From Fonticula alba (taxonomy: Eukaryota; Opisthokonta; Rotosphaerida; Fonticulaceae): 44,007 bases of DNA. Position 1 is the stretch's first letter, and each line of letters begins with the position of its first letter. Of this stretch, positions 9,583-19,329 are shown piece after piece. A program made the translations under genes and the position numbers. The notes beneath the pieces were generated by a model. It worked only from the letters and a program-made list of their open reading frames with translations. It made no database searches and was not told where the DNA came from. Location: contig NW_009242977.1 of the NCBI RefSeq assembly GCF_000388065.1, forward strand, positions 2,113,028-2,157,034. The letters are read 5' to 3'.

Positions 9583-10915
9583 CCCCTGCCCCGCCTTGAC
9601 CGCCCGCTGACCGACTCTCCTACTTCTTGGGCAATCCCTGTCGGGCGCTCGCGGCCCTTGGCGGGGGTTTTCCGCGGCGGGACACAGCTCCCTGCCCCGA
9701 TCGCTGCTCAAGCTCAGGGTCCTCGGGATCGCGGCCTGCTGGTGGGGGCTCATCCTGTCCATTGTGGCGGCCCTGTCCTGTGTGCTCTTCCTGCCGCTGT
9801 ACACGTCCAAATCGTGGTCCCTGTCGCCGGGGGGGACCTTCAAGATCGAGGTCAACCCCCGGTTCTTCGACGGGGTCACCCACCTGTCCGGGGCCGAGGC
9901 CGAGATGTACTTCACCCCGGCCGAGGAGGGCCCCCCGGGGCGCGTCAGCATGCTGACCACCGACATGGTGTCCGAGCTGCACAGCCCGTCGGCGCAGTAT
10001 TATCGCGCGTTCGAGCTCCACCTGCCGGCCGGGGGCCAGGTCGCGTCGGTTCTGTCCGGGAATGTGCCCTGTCCACTGACCTACCTCATCATCCAGGGGT
10101 GGTACAATTATGACCAGTGGCGGTACGGGGAATGGGCGCCGGTGGTGTTCCAGGCTACGCTCTTCGCCGGGCATCCGATCACACACACCCTGCTGTCGTA
10201 CGAGACGGATTCCTACTTTTTCGTGGTCTTCAACAGCTCGCATGGGGCCTGCCCCACGGTGCCGCTGTTCATGCAGCTGTCGCCGGAGGTGCCGGCATAC
10301 CGCCTGTCGCCGAGCCGGCGAATGGCCCTGGGCCAGGAGACGGCCGTGCCGGCCGGCCATGCTGGCATGGCGTCGGTCATCGTCCACACCAAGAGCGCGC
10401 TGCGGTATTATGACGTGCGGCTGGGGTACTCCCGGCGCCCGGGCGAGCTGGATGTCATGCTTGGCTTGAGCATCGGCCTGCCAGCCGGGCTGGGGGCCCT
10501 GCTTGCGGTCATCTGCTGGACGGTGTTGCATGTGAAGGTGGCCCAGAGGCGGCGACTGGCCGGTGGGCCGGCCTGGCAGCAGGTGTCGCCGGATGACGGG
10601 GGCGCCGGTGCTGCCCCGACTCCGGGGTGCCCTCCGGCCGGCGGTGCGGCATACGGGCATGCCGGCCGGTCGGCGGACTTGTCGCCGGCTCCGGCCGATG
10701 GGTGGCCCGATGTGGCGCATGATCCTCTGCTGGGAGGGCTGCCGGCGGGTTTGGCGACATCCCGGCCGGGGTCGCCTGGCATGCCGGCGTATGGCGCGAC
10801 GGGGCAAAGCTGGGCCTGCGACGGGGCGCCGCTGGACTTTGCCGCGGCCGAGCCCCCGCCGCCGTACTCGGCCGAGCAGTCATCCTCCTCAAATGTGGGA
10901 TGGTCCAAATACTGA
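9269..10915 (+). CDS. WSKY-family two-pass membrane protein with PPxY tail, copy 2
   Basis: Exons 9269-9474 and 9688-10915, joined in phase 2, encode about 477 residues. The 213-nt intron has donor GTGGGT, a CTGACC motif near 9608, and ends ACACAG; the acceptor is the first AG after that motif. The head begins MLGGDRSGG and carries Cys residues (CRCTC, FYC) just before the splice point. Exon 2 opens with SLPRS, followed by a first span with CWWGLILS, the conserved luminal or extracellular domain (SWSLSPGGTF, NPRFFDGVTHLSG), and YSRRPG. The second span contains GLSIGLPAG. The tail holds PPPPY and ends VGWSKY. The intron sits at the same codon as in copies 1 and 3, so these are true paralogues. 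Function is unknown; an adaptor for WW-domain ubiquitin ligases is an inference from the PPxY motif. Confidence 0.85.
9536..9585 (+). repeat. (CCCT)n/(CT)n tract in the WSKY copy 2 intron
   Basis: A run of CCTC repeats passes into (TC)n inside the intron, upstream of the CTGACC motif. Confidence 0.85.
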
Positions 10916-11156
10916 CGTTCGTGGGCCCGGTGGCTGGATTCCTTTGAAATGCACCTGGCCGAGAGGTTGTCTGTGGCCTGGGAGCTGGCGGGGGGGGGGG
11001 GGGGGGTTCCCCCCTTTTACAGATGGCAGTACATTCCGGGTGCCCGCGCGCGCGCGATCGGGACCACATCTGTTTGTGAGTTGTCCCTCGCGGCCTCAAA
11101 GCGGAAACATGGGCCTGCGAGGAGGAGGGACGCAAGGGGATGGTTCGCATAGGTGT

Positions 11157-11210
<54 letters not shown>
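11157..11210 (+). repeat. 54-nt poly-G tract
   Basis: Fifty-four consecutive G residues, the longest homopolymer in the window. Its exact length may be uncertain in the assembly. It could fold into stacked G-quadruplexes. Confidence 0.9.
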
Positions 11211-11349
11211 CTCATCGTCGTGGCGTTGGTCGGTGCAGGGGCCGCAACCAAGTGGGGTGTGCATGAGTCTGCTTTTGTGTATGTATGTATGTGTGTGTGT
11301 ATGCATGTTAATGTGTGCATGTTAATGTGTGTTTGTGTTTATGTGTGTG

Positions 11350-11605
11350 TATACCTGTATACCCGTGTAATTGTGTTCCTGTATACTTGTGTACTTATGT
11401 ACCTGTGTATTTGTGCACCCGTATCCCTGTGTACCTGTGTATTTGTGCACCCGTATCCCTGCGTACCTGTGTATTTGTGCACCCGTATCCCTGTGCACCT
11501 GTGCACCTGTGCACCTGTGCACCTGTGCACCTATGCACCTGTGCACCTGTGTACTTGTGTACCTGTGCACCCGTGTCCCTGTGCACTTGTGTACCTGTGT
11601 GTGTG
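11350..11605 (+). repeat. TGT(G/A)CACC-type 8-bp minisatellite
   Basis: About 250 nt made of variants of an 8-bp unit (CTGTGCAC, CTGTGTAC and similar). It is most regular around 11485-11560. It reads through in several frames without being coding. Confidence 0.85.
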
Positions 11606-12150
11606 GCCAGGTGGGCTTCGCATGCTGGCCGATCGGCCGCTTCTCCGAGCCGGCCGCGCGCCGGGCCCTCGAAGGACCTGTCTCGGGTGAAGGAGCACAC
11701 CATGGCCGTGTGGCCGGGTGACGCAGAGGGCCGGGGGGCGTGGGCCTCTGGCAAGAGGTGGGCCGGACTCCCGCCTCCCGTGTTGCAGGCCCCCCCCTCC
11801 CTCCACGGCCCCGGGCCTTGCTGCGATTCCTCTCCCGATGGGGTTCGTGGCGTCGTGAGGGTCTCTCCCGTGGCGGGACGGCCCTTTGCGCCGGCCACGG
11901 CCTTTTGCCGGGACCTTTCCCCGTCGTTTGCTCTCCGGGGCTGGCGGGGCAATGTCAGCGGGCATGCGCGTGCCGGGCTCGCCCTCCGGAGCGGGGGGCT
12001 GGTGGGGGGATTGCTGCGACCGGCGCCGGGGCCGGTGCTGGGGCGAAGCTCGAGCGGCCCGGCTCCCTGGCCGCCGTGGGTGTCCCTCGGTGCAGGGCCG
12101 TCCGGAGCAGGGCGGCAGCAAAAGAGCCCCCGGGGCGTACCCGAGTCCAT

Positions 12151-12224
12151 GGCCCCATAGCTCAGTTGGTTAGAGCGTCGTGCTAATAACGCGAAGGTCG
12201 TCAGTTCGATCCTGGCTGGGGCCA
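12151..12224 (+). tRNA. tRNA-Ile (anticodon AAU), copy 2
   Basis: Same 74-nt tRNA as at 8456-8529, with acceptor GGCCCCA/TGGGGCC and AAT anticodon. TTTTT follows about 8 nt past the end. It lies about 190 nt beyond the stop codon of the convergent receptor-kinase gene. Confidence 0.96.
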
Positions 12225-12415
12225 GACTTGCTTTTTGCCGGGGGCTCCTCTTTCCCCGCCTCGCACGCGCCCCGGCCAGACGACCAACTGGCGAGGAGCA
12301 AGCAGCGCCCCACCTGGGCCTCCCCCCCCCCCCCTGCCCCATGGGTCTGCGAAGGGCAGTAGTTGCAGGGTGTATTTGTTGAGGCTAGGCACATCCCGGG
12401 GTGGGTGTGTGCGTG

Positions 12416-13431
12416 TCAGGGCGCGGCCTGGCACGCGGCCGCCAGGCTGGCCGCCTGGGGGCGCTGCGCCGGGTCCGAATGCCACATCGAGGGCAGCATG
12501 TCCAGGGCCCAGGCGATCAGTGGGTCGTCGAGGTCCAGAACCGGCTGGGGGCCATGGGAATCCGGCCGCTGCTGGTGGTGCAAGACCGCGGCCGCCACGG
12601 CGGCGTGGGCGAGGCCTGGACGGGGAGGGGGGGGGGGGGGGGAGAGGGAGGCATGGTGTTAGGGGGAGGCAGCTCGCTGGAGGTGGGCGCCCGGAGGGGG
12701 GACGAGGGTCGGCGCACCGTTCCATGGGTGCTGGTGCGTCAGCAGGTGCCACGCCACCGAGGCCAAGGAGTAGACATCGGCCGCCAGGTGGCTGACGGCC
12801 TGCAGGTTGACCACCGTCTGGCCGAGGTTGCTAAGAATCTGCAGGGGGCAGCGCATGGGCAAGGGTCAGGGGCGCAGGGCGAGGGGCGCAGGGCGAGGGG
12901 CGGGGCACGCACCTCCGGCGCGGCGAAGAACACACTGCATGCGCCGGGCAGGACCGAGTCCAGGAGGGCCGACCCGCGGGACACGGCGACCGACACGCCG
13001 AAATCCGTGAACAGGGGCCGCATGCGCCCGGTCTCGGTGGACACCCCGACCAGGATGTTCTGGGACTTGATGTCGCGATGGGCCACGCCCTCGGCATGGA
13101 TGAAAGCCAGCCCGGCGACTGGGGGCCGCGGATTGGGTGGTCAGCCGGGCAGGGGGGAGGGGGGGGGGGGGAGCGGGGGGGACAGGGCGAGGGTGGCAAG
13201 CGGGCGCATTTTGGGGGGCCATCCTGTCCCCCGGGGTCGAGGAGGCCGGGGAGCGAGCGTGCGACGTACACATGCCGCGTAGCAGTGCGCGAGCGTCCTC
13301 CAAGGCCACCGGCTCGCCGCGGTCCAGCAAGCTATTCAGGTCGGTCGGCTCGCGGCCGAGAATCAGCGCCGACGGGGCACTGGTATATCCAATCAGCCGG
13401 ACGATGTTGGGCGAGGCCTGCAGGGCCCTGG

Positions 13432-13472
<41 letters not shown>

Positions 13473-16400
13473 CATGGATGTGCGTGGATGTGCGTGTTCG
13501 TGCATGGATGTGCATGTGCATGTGCATGTGCATGTGCATGTGCATGTGCATGTGCATGTGCATGTGCGTGGTGGGTTGGGCCGGGCGGGGTGAGCAGGGG
13601 GGCGGGGGTTGGCAGGCGCGCCAAGCGGACAAGGCGGACAACGCACCAGATGATGGAAAGCTCGTTGCGGAACATGATCTCGGCATGCTCAGCCGGCAGG
13701 GCGCCCGGCGTGCCGGCGGCTAGGAGCCCGGCGGTCGGCGGGTCAGTGACGGCAGGGCAGGTCAGGAGGGGGCCCGGGAGCGGATCCGGCCAGTGTCGAG
13801 TCGCGTACGGTGGAGCATCTTCAAGACAAGGGGCGCGCCCCGAGCCCTGTCCGCGAGGGCCGGCGTGACGGCCGTGGCGTCGAGGATGCGCGCCTGTGCC
13901 CCGGCTCCGACCTGCTGGTCGTCAGCCAGGCGGACGTCCTCATTGAGGGAAAAGAGCAAGAACCCCGGCACCGCGAGGTCTGCCAGGGCGCATGCGCCGC
14001 ACAAAGCAAAGACGTTAGTGACCGGCCACCGCAGGGAGGGCCCCATGGGGCGTGGGCCATGCTGGGTGGCTGTTTCTGGGCGTCGGCACGCACCGACTAG
14101 GGTGTTCATGACGGTCCGGTCGTCATCCTGGGCCGGTTGGGAGGTTAGCCGGGCGGAAGGGTCAGTTAGGGCCACGGGTGGTGCTTTGGGCATGTTCGTC
14201 TCTCTCTCTCTCCCCCCCCAACCGGGAAAGCGACGCACATCATTGATGTCGGTCTTGGCGAGGCCGGCAGCTTGGCGCTGGCGCCACATGCTGAAGAGCA
14301 CCAGCGCGGCGGCCAGCAGCAGCAGCAGCAGCACCGTCACGCCGACGCCGACGCCGATGGCCACGGACCGGGCTGTCGGGGCATCGTGTCCCGGAGCGAG
14401 AGCCGACGGGGGGGCGAGAGCGGGGGGGGGGGCGGATGGTGGAGGTGAGTAACTACGAGGGCCGGGGGCGCCCCGGGGCCGAAGGCCAGGGCGCACGAAG
14501 GCTGCCCGCGTGTCAGGAGGGGCGCGAGCGGGGGAGGCACGTACCCGAACGCGAGCATGTCCCCTCGAACTGGCACCAGGTGGCCTGGCAGTGGCTGCCG
14601 GCCGGGCCGGTGCATGTGTGGCAGCCCTCGGCACAGGGGAGACAGACCCGGGCGTCGGGCGCCGGAGAGGTGACATCTTCGAAGAAGCCGCCCGGACAGA
14701 CGGCCACGCAGGCCGGCTGCGGGCCGGTGACCAGGGCCAGGCCGGCCTGGCAGACGGTGCAGGCGGCCCGGTTGCAGGTCATGCAGCCGCTGACGCAGGG
14801 TCGGCACTTGGCCTGGGCCGTGTCCAGCCAGTAGCCGGCATCCGGGCACCGGGCCACACAGCGCCCGGTCAGCAGGACCCGGTCGGGGAGCCTGCAGGCC
14901 AGGCAGCTGCCGGGCCCGGGGCCGGAGCAGCGAGCGCAGCTCGAGTCGCAGGCCAGGCAAAGGCCCTCCTCGGGGTAGGTCCCATCGGGGCAGGCTTCCA
15001 GGCAGGCGCCCTGGGCAAGGTACCGGCCGGGGGGGCATGCGTCGCAGGCGTGCGCATCGTCGGCGGTCAGGCAGCCGGCGCAGTGGGCATGGCAGGCCCG
15101 GCAGAGGGTGGCGTCATTGGCCGGGGGCGCCTCGCCCGGGGGGCAGGTGTCGACGCACTGGCCGGCATCCGGGCGAAGCCGGGCCCCGGGGGCCGAGCAG
15201 GCGGTGCAATGGCCGGCGGCATGGCGGCAGCCGGCACACTCCGGCTGGCAGGGGGCGCAGGCGCCGGCGTCGTCGAACTGCCGGGCCGGGCAGGTCCCGG
15301 CACAGACGCCGGTCTGGAGGAGCACCAGCCCCGGGTCGCAGCGCAGGCACCGGGGCCCGGGCTGGCCGGGGGCGGCCTCGCACTCGGCGCAGCCGGCCTC
15401 GCAGGCGACACACGCCGGCGGCTCGTCACTGGTGGGGGCCATGCCGGCCGGGCAGGCGGCCGCGCAGCCGCCCTGCGGCAGGAGCAGCCACTCGGGCGTC
15501 CGGCAGGTGAGACACACGTGCGGGTGGTCGCATGTGGCGCAATCGGCGGCACACGGCCGGCAGGCGGCCTGGGGGATGTCGGCAAAGTGCCCGGCCGGGC
15601 AGGTGGCCATGCAGGCGAAGCCCCCCTCCGGGGCCGGGAGCCGGTAGCTGCCGCGCGGGCAGGACACGCACTGGTCCGGGCCCGGCCCGGTGCATTGGGA
15701 GCAGCTGGCATGGCACCGGCTGCAGCCGGTGCTCGAGGACTGGAACCACCCGACGGCGGAGCAGGCATCGCGGCACTCGCCGGCCTGGAGGAACCGGCCC
15801 GGCGGGCAGGACTGGCATTGGTTGCTGGCCGGGCCGAAGCAGGAATCCCCACAGGAGCTGGAGCACCGGGTGCAATAGCCGGACCCGGGGGGCAGGCCGT
15901 GGCCCGGCGGGCAGGCCGCCACACAGCGGCCATCCAGCGACACCAGCGGGTCGCGGCATTCCAGGCAGAAGCTGCCCTCCTCGTCGGGGACCTTGCGACA
16001 GAGGACACAGTCATCCTCGCATTCGGCGCACTGGGACGGGTCATTGAGGCAGTCCGGCACGCATTGGCCCACGGCCAGGGGCGGCTCCACCGGGGGGATG
16101 GGCTGGCGAATGACCAGCGGCGGGTCGCACGCGGTGCAGTCACTGGAGCCGGGCCCGGCGCACTCCTGGCAAAGGGGATGGCAGGCGAGGCACTGGGCCG
16201 GGGCGGTGTCGGCATCGAAGGTGCCACTTGGGCACTGGTCCACGCAGGCCCCATCGAGGAGGTGGTGCCCGGTCGAGCAGGCGGTGCAATTGGCCACCGA
16301 CGTGCAGGTGGTGCAGTTGGCCGAGCAGGGGGAGCAGGCGCCGCCGGCGTCGTGGAAGTTCGGCGGGCAGCTGGACAGGCAGCCGCCTTCATGGAGCAGG

Positions 16401-17418
16401 TGGCCGGCGGTGCAGGCGGAGCAATTGGTGGAGGAGGTGCAGGAGGTGCAATTGGCCGAGCAGTTGGAGCNNNNNNNNNNAGGTGGCCGGCGGTGCAGGC
16501 GGAGCAATTGGCGGAGGAGGTGCAGGAGGTGCAATTGGCCGAGCAGTTGGAGCAGGTGCCATTGGAGGGAAAGGTCCCGCCGGGGCAGGGGGCGACGCAG
16601 GCCCCGGCGTGGAGGAAGTGCCCGGCGGTGCAGGCCGTGCAGAGGGTGGCCGAGGTGCAGGAGGCGCAGTTGGCCGAGCACGCGAGGCAGGAGCCGCCGA
16701 CGGCGACGAAGCCGGCCGGGCAGGCGGACAGACACTGGCCGCTGTGATGGAAATGGCCCTGGGAGCAGCTGCTACAGAGGGAGGGGGAGCTGCAGTGGGT
16801 GCACTCCTCTGGGCACGAGTAGCAGGCGTTGTAATCCAGGTAGAAGCCCTCCTCGCAGGAGGAGCAGCCGGATTGGGTGCACATTTGGCAGTTGATCGGG
16901 CAGAAGGCCTCGCAACTGCGATCGACCATCAGCGAGTAGGGCTGGAGGCATTCAAGGCAATCCCGCCGGCTGGGGTCGTATATCTGGCAGCCGGGGGCAC
17001 AGAGGATGTCCGCTTGGTGGCTGGCATCCGGAAGGGCCTGGGCGATGGGGCAGAGCTTCCGGGCGGCGGTGCAGAAGACCCGGTCGCCGAAGGCAAAGGC
17101 CGCGCCCTCCGGGCAGGCCAGGCAGCCATACTCGTCGCAGGGGCCGAGGCAGGATTCCGGGCAGGCCGGCGACTGGGTGTGGGCCTGGGCCTGGGCATCC
17201 CACCGGAAGGGCAGGCCGTAGCGCAGGGCGGCGACCATGCGCTGGTCGCCGCCGGCGGCCTCGAGTGCCGCCGCCGCCGCCGAGTCGAGCACGGGCAGCG
17301 CCTGGCGGCGGGTCGGCAGCGAGTGGACCACTCGCAGCAGCAACGCGAGGCTGAGCAGGCCGGCGAGCAGCACTCCGGCGGGCCGGAGCGGCAGTGGCAG
17401 CCGGGCCGTGCGTGTCAT
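12416..17418 (-). CDS. furin-like cysteine-rich receptor protein kinase (9 exons, contains assembly gap)
   Basis: Start ATG at 17416-17418, followed by a signal peptide (about residues 1-33, with LLAGLLSLALLL). Exons on the minus strand: 17418-14545, 14501-14239, 14127-14094, 13979-13809, 13719-13647, 13427-13270, 13118-12913, 12838-12718, 12615-12416. All junctions keep phase. Exon 1 encodes a long run of CxxC furin/EGF-like modules. Exon 2 gives a Pro-rich stalk and a Leu-rich span (VTVLLLLLLAAALVLF). The kinase follows with loop VGAGAQARI, VLKML (ATP lysine), FRNEL (helix C), HRDIKSQN catalytic loop, TDFG and AAPE, then DVYSL and RPQA, so it looks catalytically competent and TKL/serine-threonine-like. 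Exon 2 could instead start at 14372, dropping the stalk. Ten Ns at 16471-16480 shift the apparent frame, so the length (about 1,366 residues as assembled) is uncertain. The ligand and targets are unknown. Confidence 0.85.
13435..13567 (+). repeat. (GT)n and (TGCATG)n repeats in kinase-gene intron 5
   Basis: A (GT)n tract at about 13435-13468 is followed by diverged GCGTGGAT-like sequence and about ten copies of a TGCATG hexamer (13503-13567). Both lie inside intron 5 (13428-13646), the longest intron of the gene. Confidence 0.85.
16398..16553 (-). repeat. 73-bp direct repeat on both sides of a 10-N gap
   Basis: Bases 16398-16470 and 16481-16553 match at all but about one position by eye, and the Ns sit exactly between them. 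Both copies encode a furin-like module containing SNCSANCTSCTSS. The gap probably marks a tandem array of such modules that the assembler could not span. Confidence 0.85.
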
Positions 17419-18539
17419 CGCGGGCACGAGGAGGGGGGGGGAGTGGAATGTGCAAGGGCGGAGAGTGAGGGGAGGCGGGGGGGAGGGGAGGAAGGGTGCT
17501 GGTGTGCCGGCAGTCGGGGGTAGGGGACTGTTTCCGTGGGTCGGTCTTATGCCGGTGTCTGTCCGGGGGGAGGGCGGGTCCAGAGGGCACGGCGGCAATC
17601 TACAATGCCCGCGCCCGCGGCCCAGGTGGGGGCGTGGGGCGGGCGAGATCGGGTTGGGGGGCGGGCGCTTGTCGACGGCGGGTCACACGGGCGAGCACGA
17701 CTGGCGTTTGGTCGACAAGAGGGGGGGGCATCGGGCCGGCCAGTCGGGGTGCGCCGGGTGGCCCGGGTGTGTTGGCTGAATGGCTTGGGCACCGCCAGTT
17801 CCGGGAGGCAGGGCGGTCGGACGGGTTGGACGGACCATCGCGCACCCTGTCGTCGGGCGGTTGGGGGGGGGAAAGCAGGGCGAAAACACACGCACGCACG
17901 CACGCGCGCGCGCCCGGCACCCGGGACAAAGGCCAGCCTGGTTTCGGCCTATCGGCAGGCATGTGGGCGGCCCGGGCGTGGGCCCTGCATGTTGGCTGGC
18001 GTCGGGGGAGGCCCGGCCCGCTATGATGCTGGGTGTGCCCGACCGCGCCCGGGGGGCGGGGGGCGGGGGCGAGGGGGGATATCACATAATAAACAAAAAC
18101 ACCTGGGGAATGTGAGGGGGCGGGAACAGGCGCCGGCAACGGGAACGCGGCATGTAGCAGGTCGGGCCCCCTTTTCCATGCCGGAGAGGCCCCCTTCTGC
18201 GGAGGCCACCGGCCGAGGGCCGGGTCACGCGCACCTACGTGATCAGGGATCCAGCGCGGACCTGCCATCGCCCGGGATGGCCTCGCACACCTCGGGAGGC
18301 ATCCCACCGCTCCGGGGGCGAGGGGCCGCATCGAGGCCGGTCGGCTGGCATGCGGCGTCCGGCCCGGGGCCCGCCTCGCCCTGGTGGATGGCCCCCCCGA
18401 CGCGCGTGGCCCGGCCAGTCGGGGGGGGGGGGGGGGGGGCGGACCTCCTTGCGGGTCTGCCGGCGGCGCGTTGCCGGCGGAGGCTGCGAGCTTTTTTCCA
18501 CCGATAAATTCCGCATCTTGGGGGGCGTCCCCTACCGGT
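17419..18539. other. spacer upstream of receptor-kinase gene
   Basis: The first 110 nt (17419-17530) are purine-rich on +, meaning pyrimidine-rich on the kinase gene's strand, and probably form its promoter and leader. The rest is GC-rich, with a short CGCA/CG-rich tract near 17888-17915 and a 19-G run at 18421-18439. No gene is supported. Confidence 0.5.
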
Positions 18540-18613
18540 GGCCCCATAGCTCAGTTGGTTAGAGCGTCGTGCTAATAACGCGAAGGTCGTCAGTTCGATC
18601 CTGGCTGGGGCCA
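18540..18613 (+). tRNA. tRNA-Ile (anticodon AAU), copy 3
   Basis: Same 74-nt tRNA as at 8456 and 12151. TTTTT follows within about 10 nt. WSKY copy 3 begins 717 nt downstream, nearly the same spacing as copy 1 of this tRNA to WSKY copy 2. Confidence 0.96.
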
Positions 18614-19329
18614 GATTCTTTTTGGGCCGGCGCGCGTTGGTCGCGCACTTGCCGACGGATCAGTGGCTCTTTGGAATGTCGGGGACGGTGGCATCCGGTG
18701 GCACGTGCGCACATCGGCCCCAGTTGCCAGGCGTGTGCGAGTCATCCTCGGGCCGGGGGGGGGGGGGGGGGGGGGAGAGCGCGAGCGCGCGCCGCCCTGA
18801 CACCAGCCGCAATCCCCGGCAGCGGGCCCGGTCCTTGATCCCTCTCGCGGGCCCTGTGTGCGACGTGGTGGGAACGCGGGGCCCGCCAACTCCGGGGCCA
18901 GGCGCCGGGGCAAGGCCGGCGGTGCGAAAGCACGCCGGGCCTAGGCCGCGCATGGGACTTGCCCCTTTGGATGGGAGCCGGCCCGGACACATGCGCCGGG
19001 GCGGGGGGCCGGCCGGCGGCCGGCGCCTTTCCCTCGGCAATTTCGCTCCCCGGCCTTCCGGCCCCCGGAGGCGCTCCACAGGAGCCGATTCGCGTGGCGC
19101 GATCGCCGGCGGAACAAAAGGCACCAGGCCGGGGCGCGGTTTGGCCGTGGTCGCCCGAGCAAAAAGGCTCCACGATCACTGCCGTTTGTTTTTTTTTTTG
19201 CGTTTCGGATCCGTCCTTTCCCTCCGCCGCTCCCCCTGCCTTCGTCCCCTCCGCCTGTCGTCTTTGGCTGTCGCCCCCTCCCCCACACGCACACCTACTC
19301 CCCCCCCTCCCCAGCCTACCCTTTGAACC
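18614..19329 (+). promoter_or_regulatory. upstream region and pyrimidine-rich leader of WSKY copy 3
   Basis: Holds a 21-G run at 18755-18775 and no supported gene. From about 19186 to 19325 the sequence is C/T-rich up to the ATG at 19330, the likely promoter and 5' UTR. Confidence 0.45.

Larger units (their letters stand above)
10916..12150. other. low-complexity spacer with 54-G run and 8-bp minisatellite
   Basis: No supported gene. It holds 17 G at 10990-11006, 54 G at 11157-11210, GTAT-type sequence at about 11275-11345 and the minisatellite below. Sequence after about 11610 returns to ordinary GC-rich spacer. Confidence 0.65.

Noticed and set aside
11322-11570. Open frames translating the 8-bp minisatellite (CTCAPVHL-like repeats)
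   Set aside because: An 8-bp unit without stops reads through in every frame. This is a DNA repeat and not a protein repeat.
14372-14501. Alternative exon 2 start at 14372 in the kinase gene
   Set aside because: It keeps phase, but the 14501 acceptor is the first AG after a CTGAC motif, matching the other introns, and the intervening sequence reads as a Pro-rich stalk. Retained only as an alternative.
14510-16747. A + strand open frame of about 745 codons
   Set aside because: It is antisense to the receptor-kinase ectodomain exon and crosses the N gap. The Gly/Ala-rich translation has no motif.
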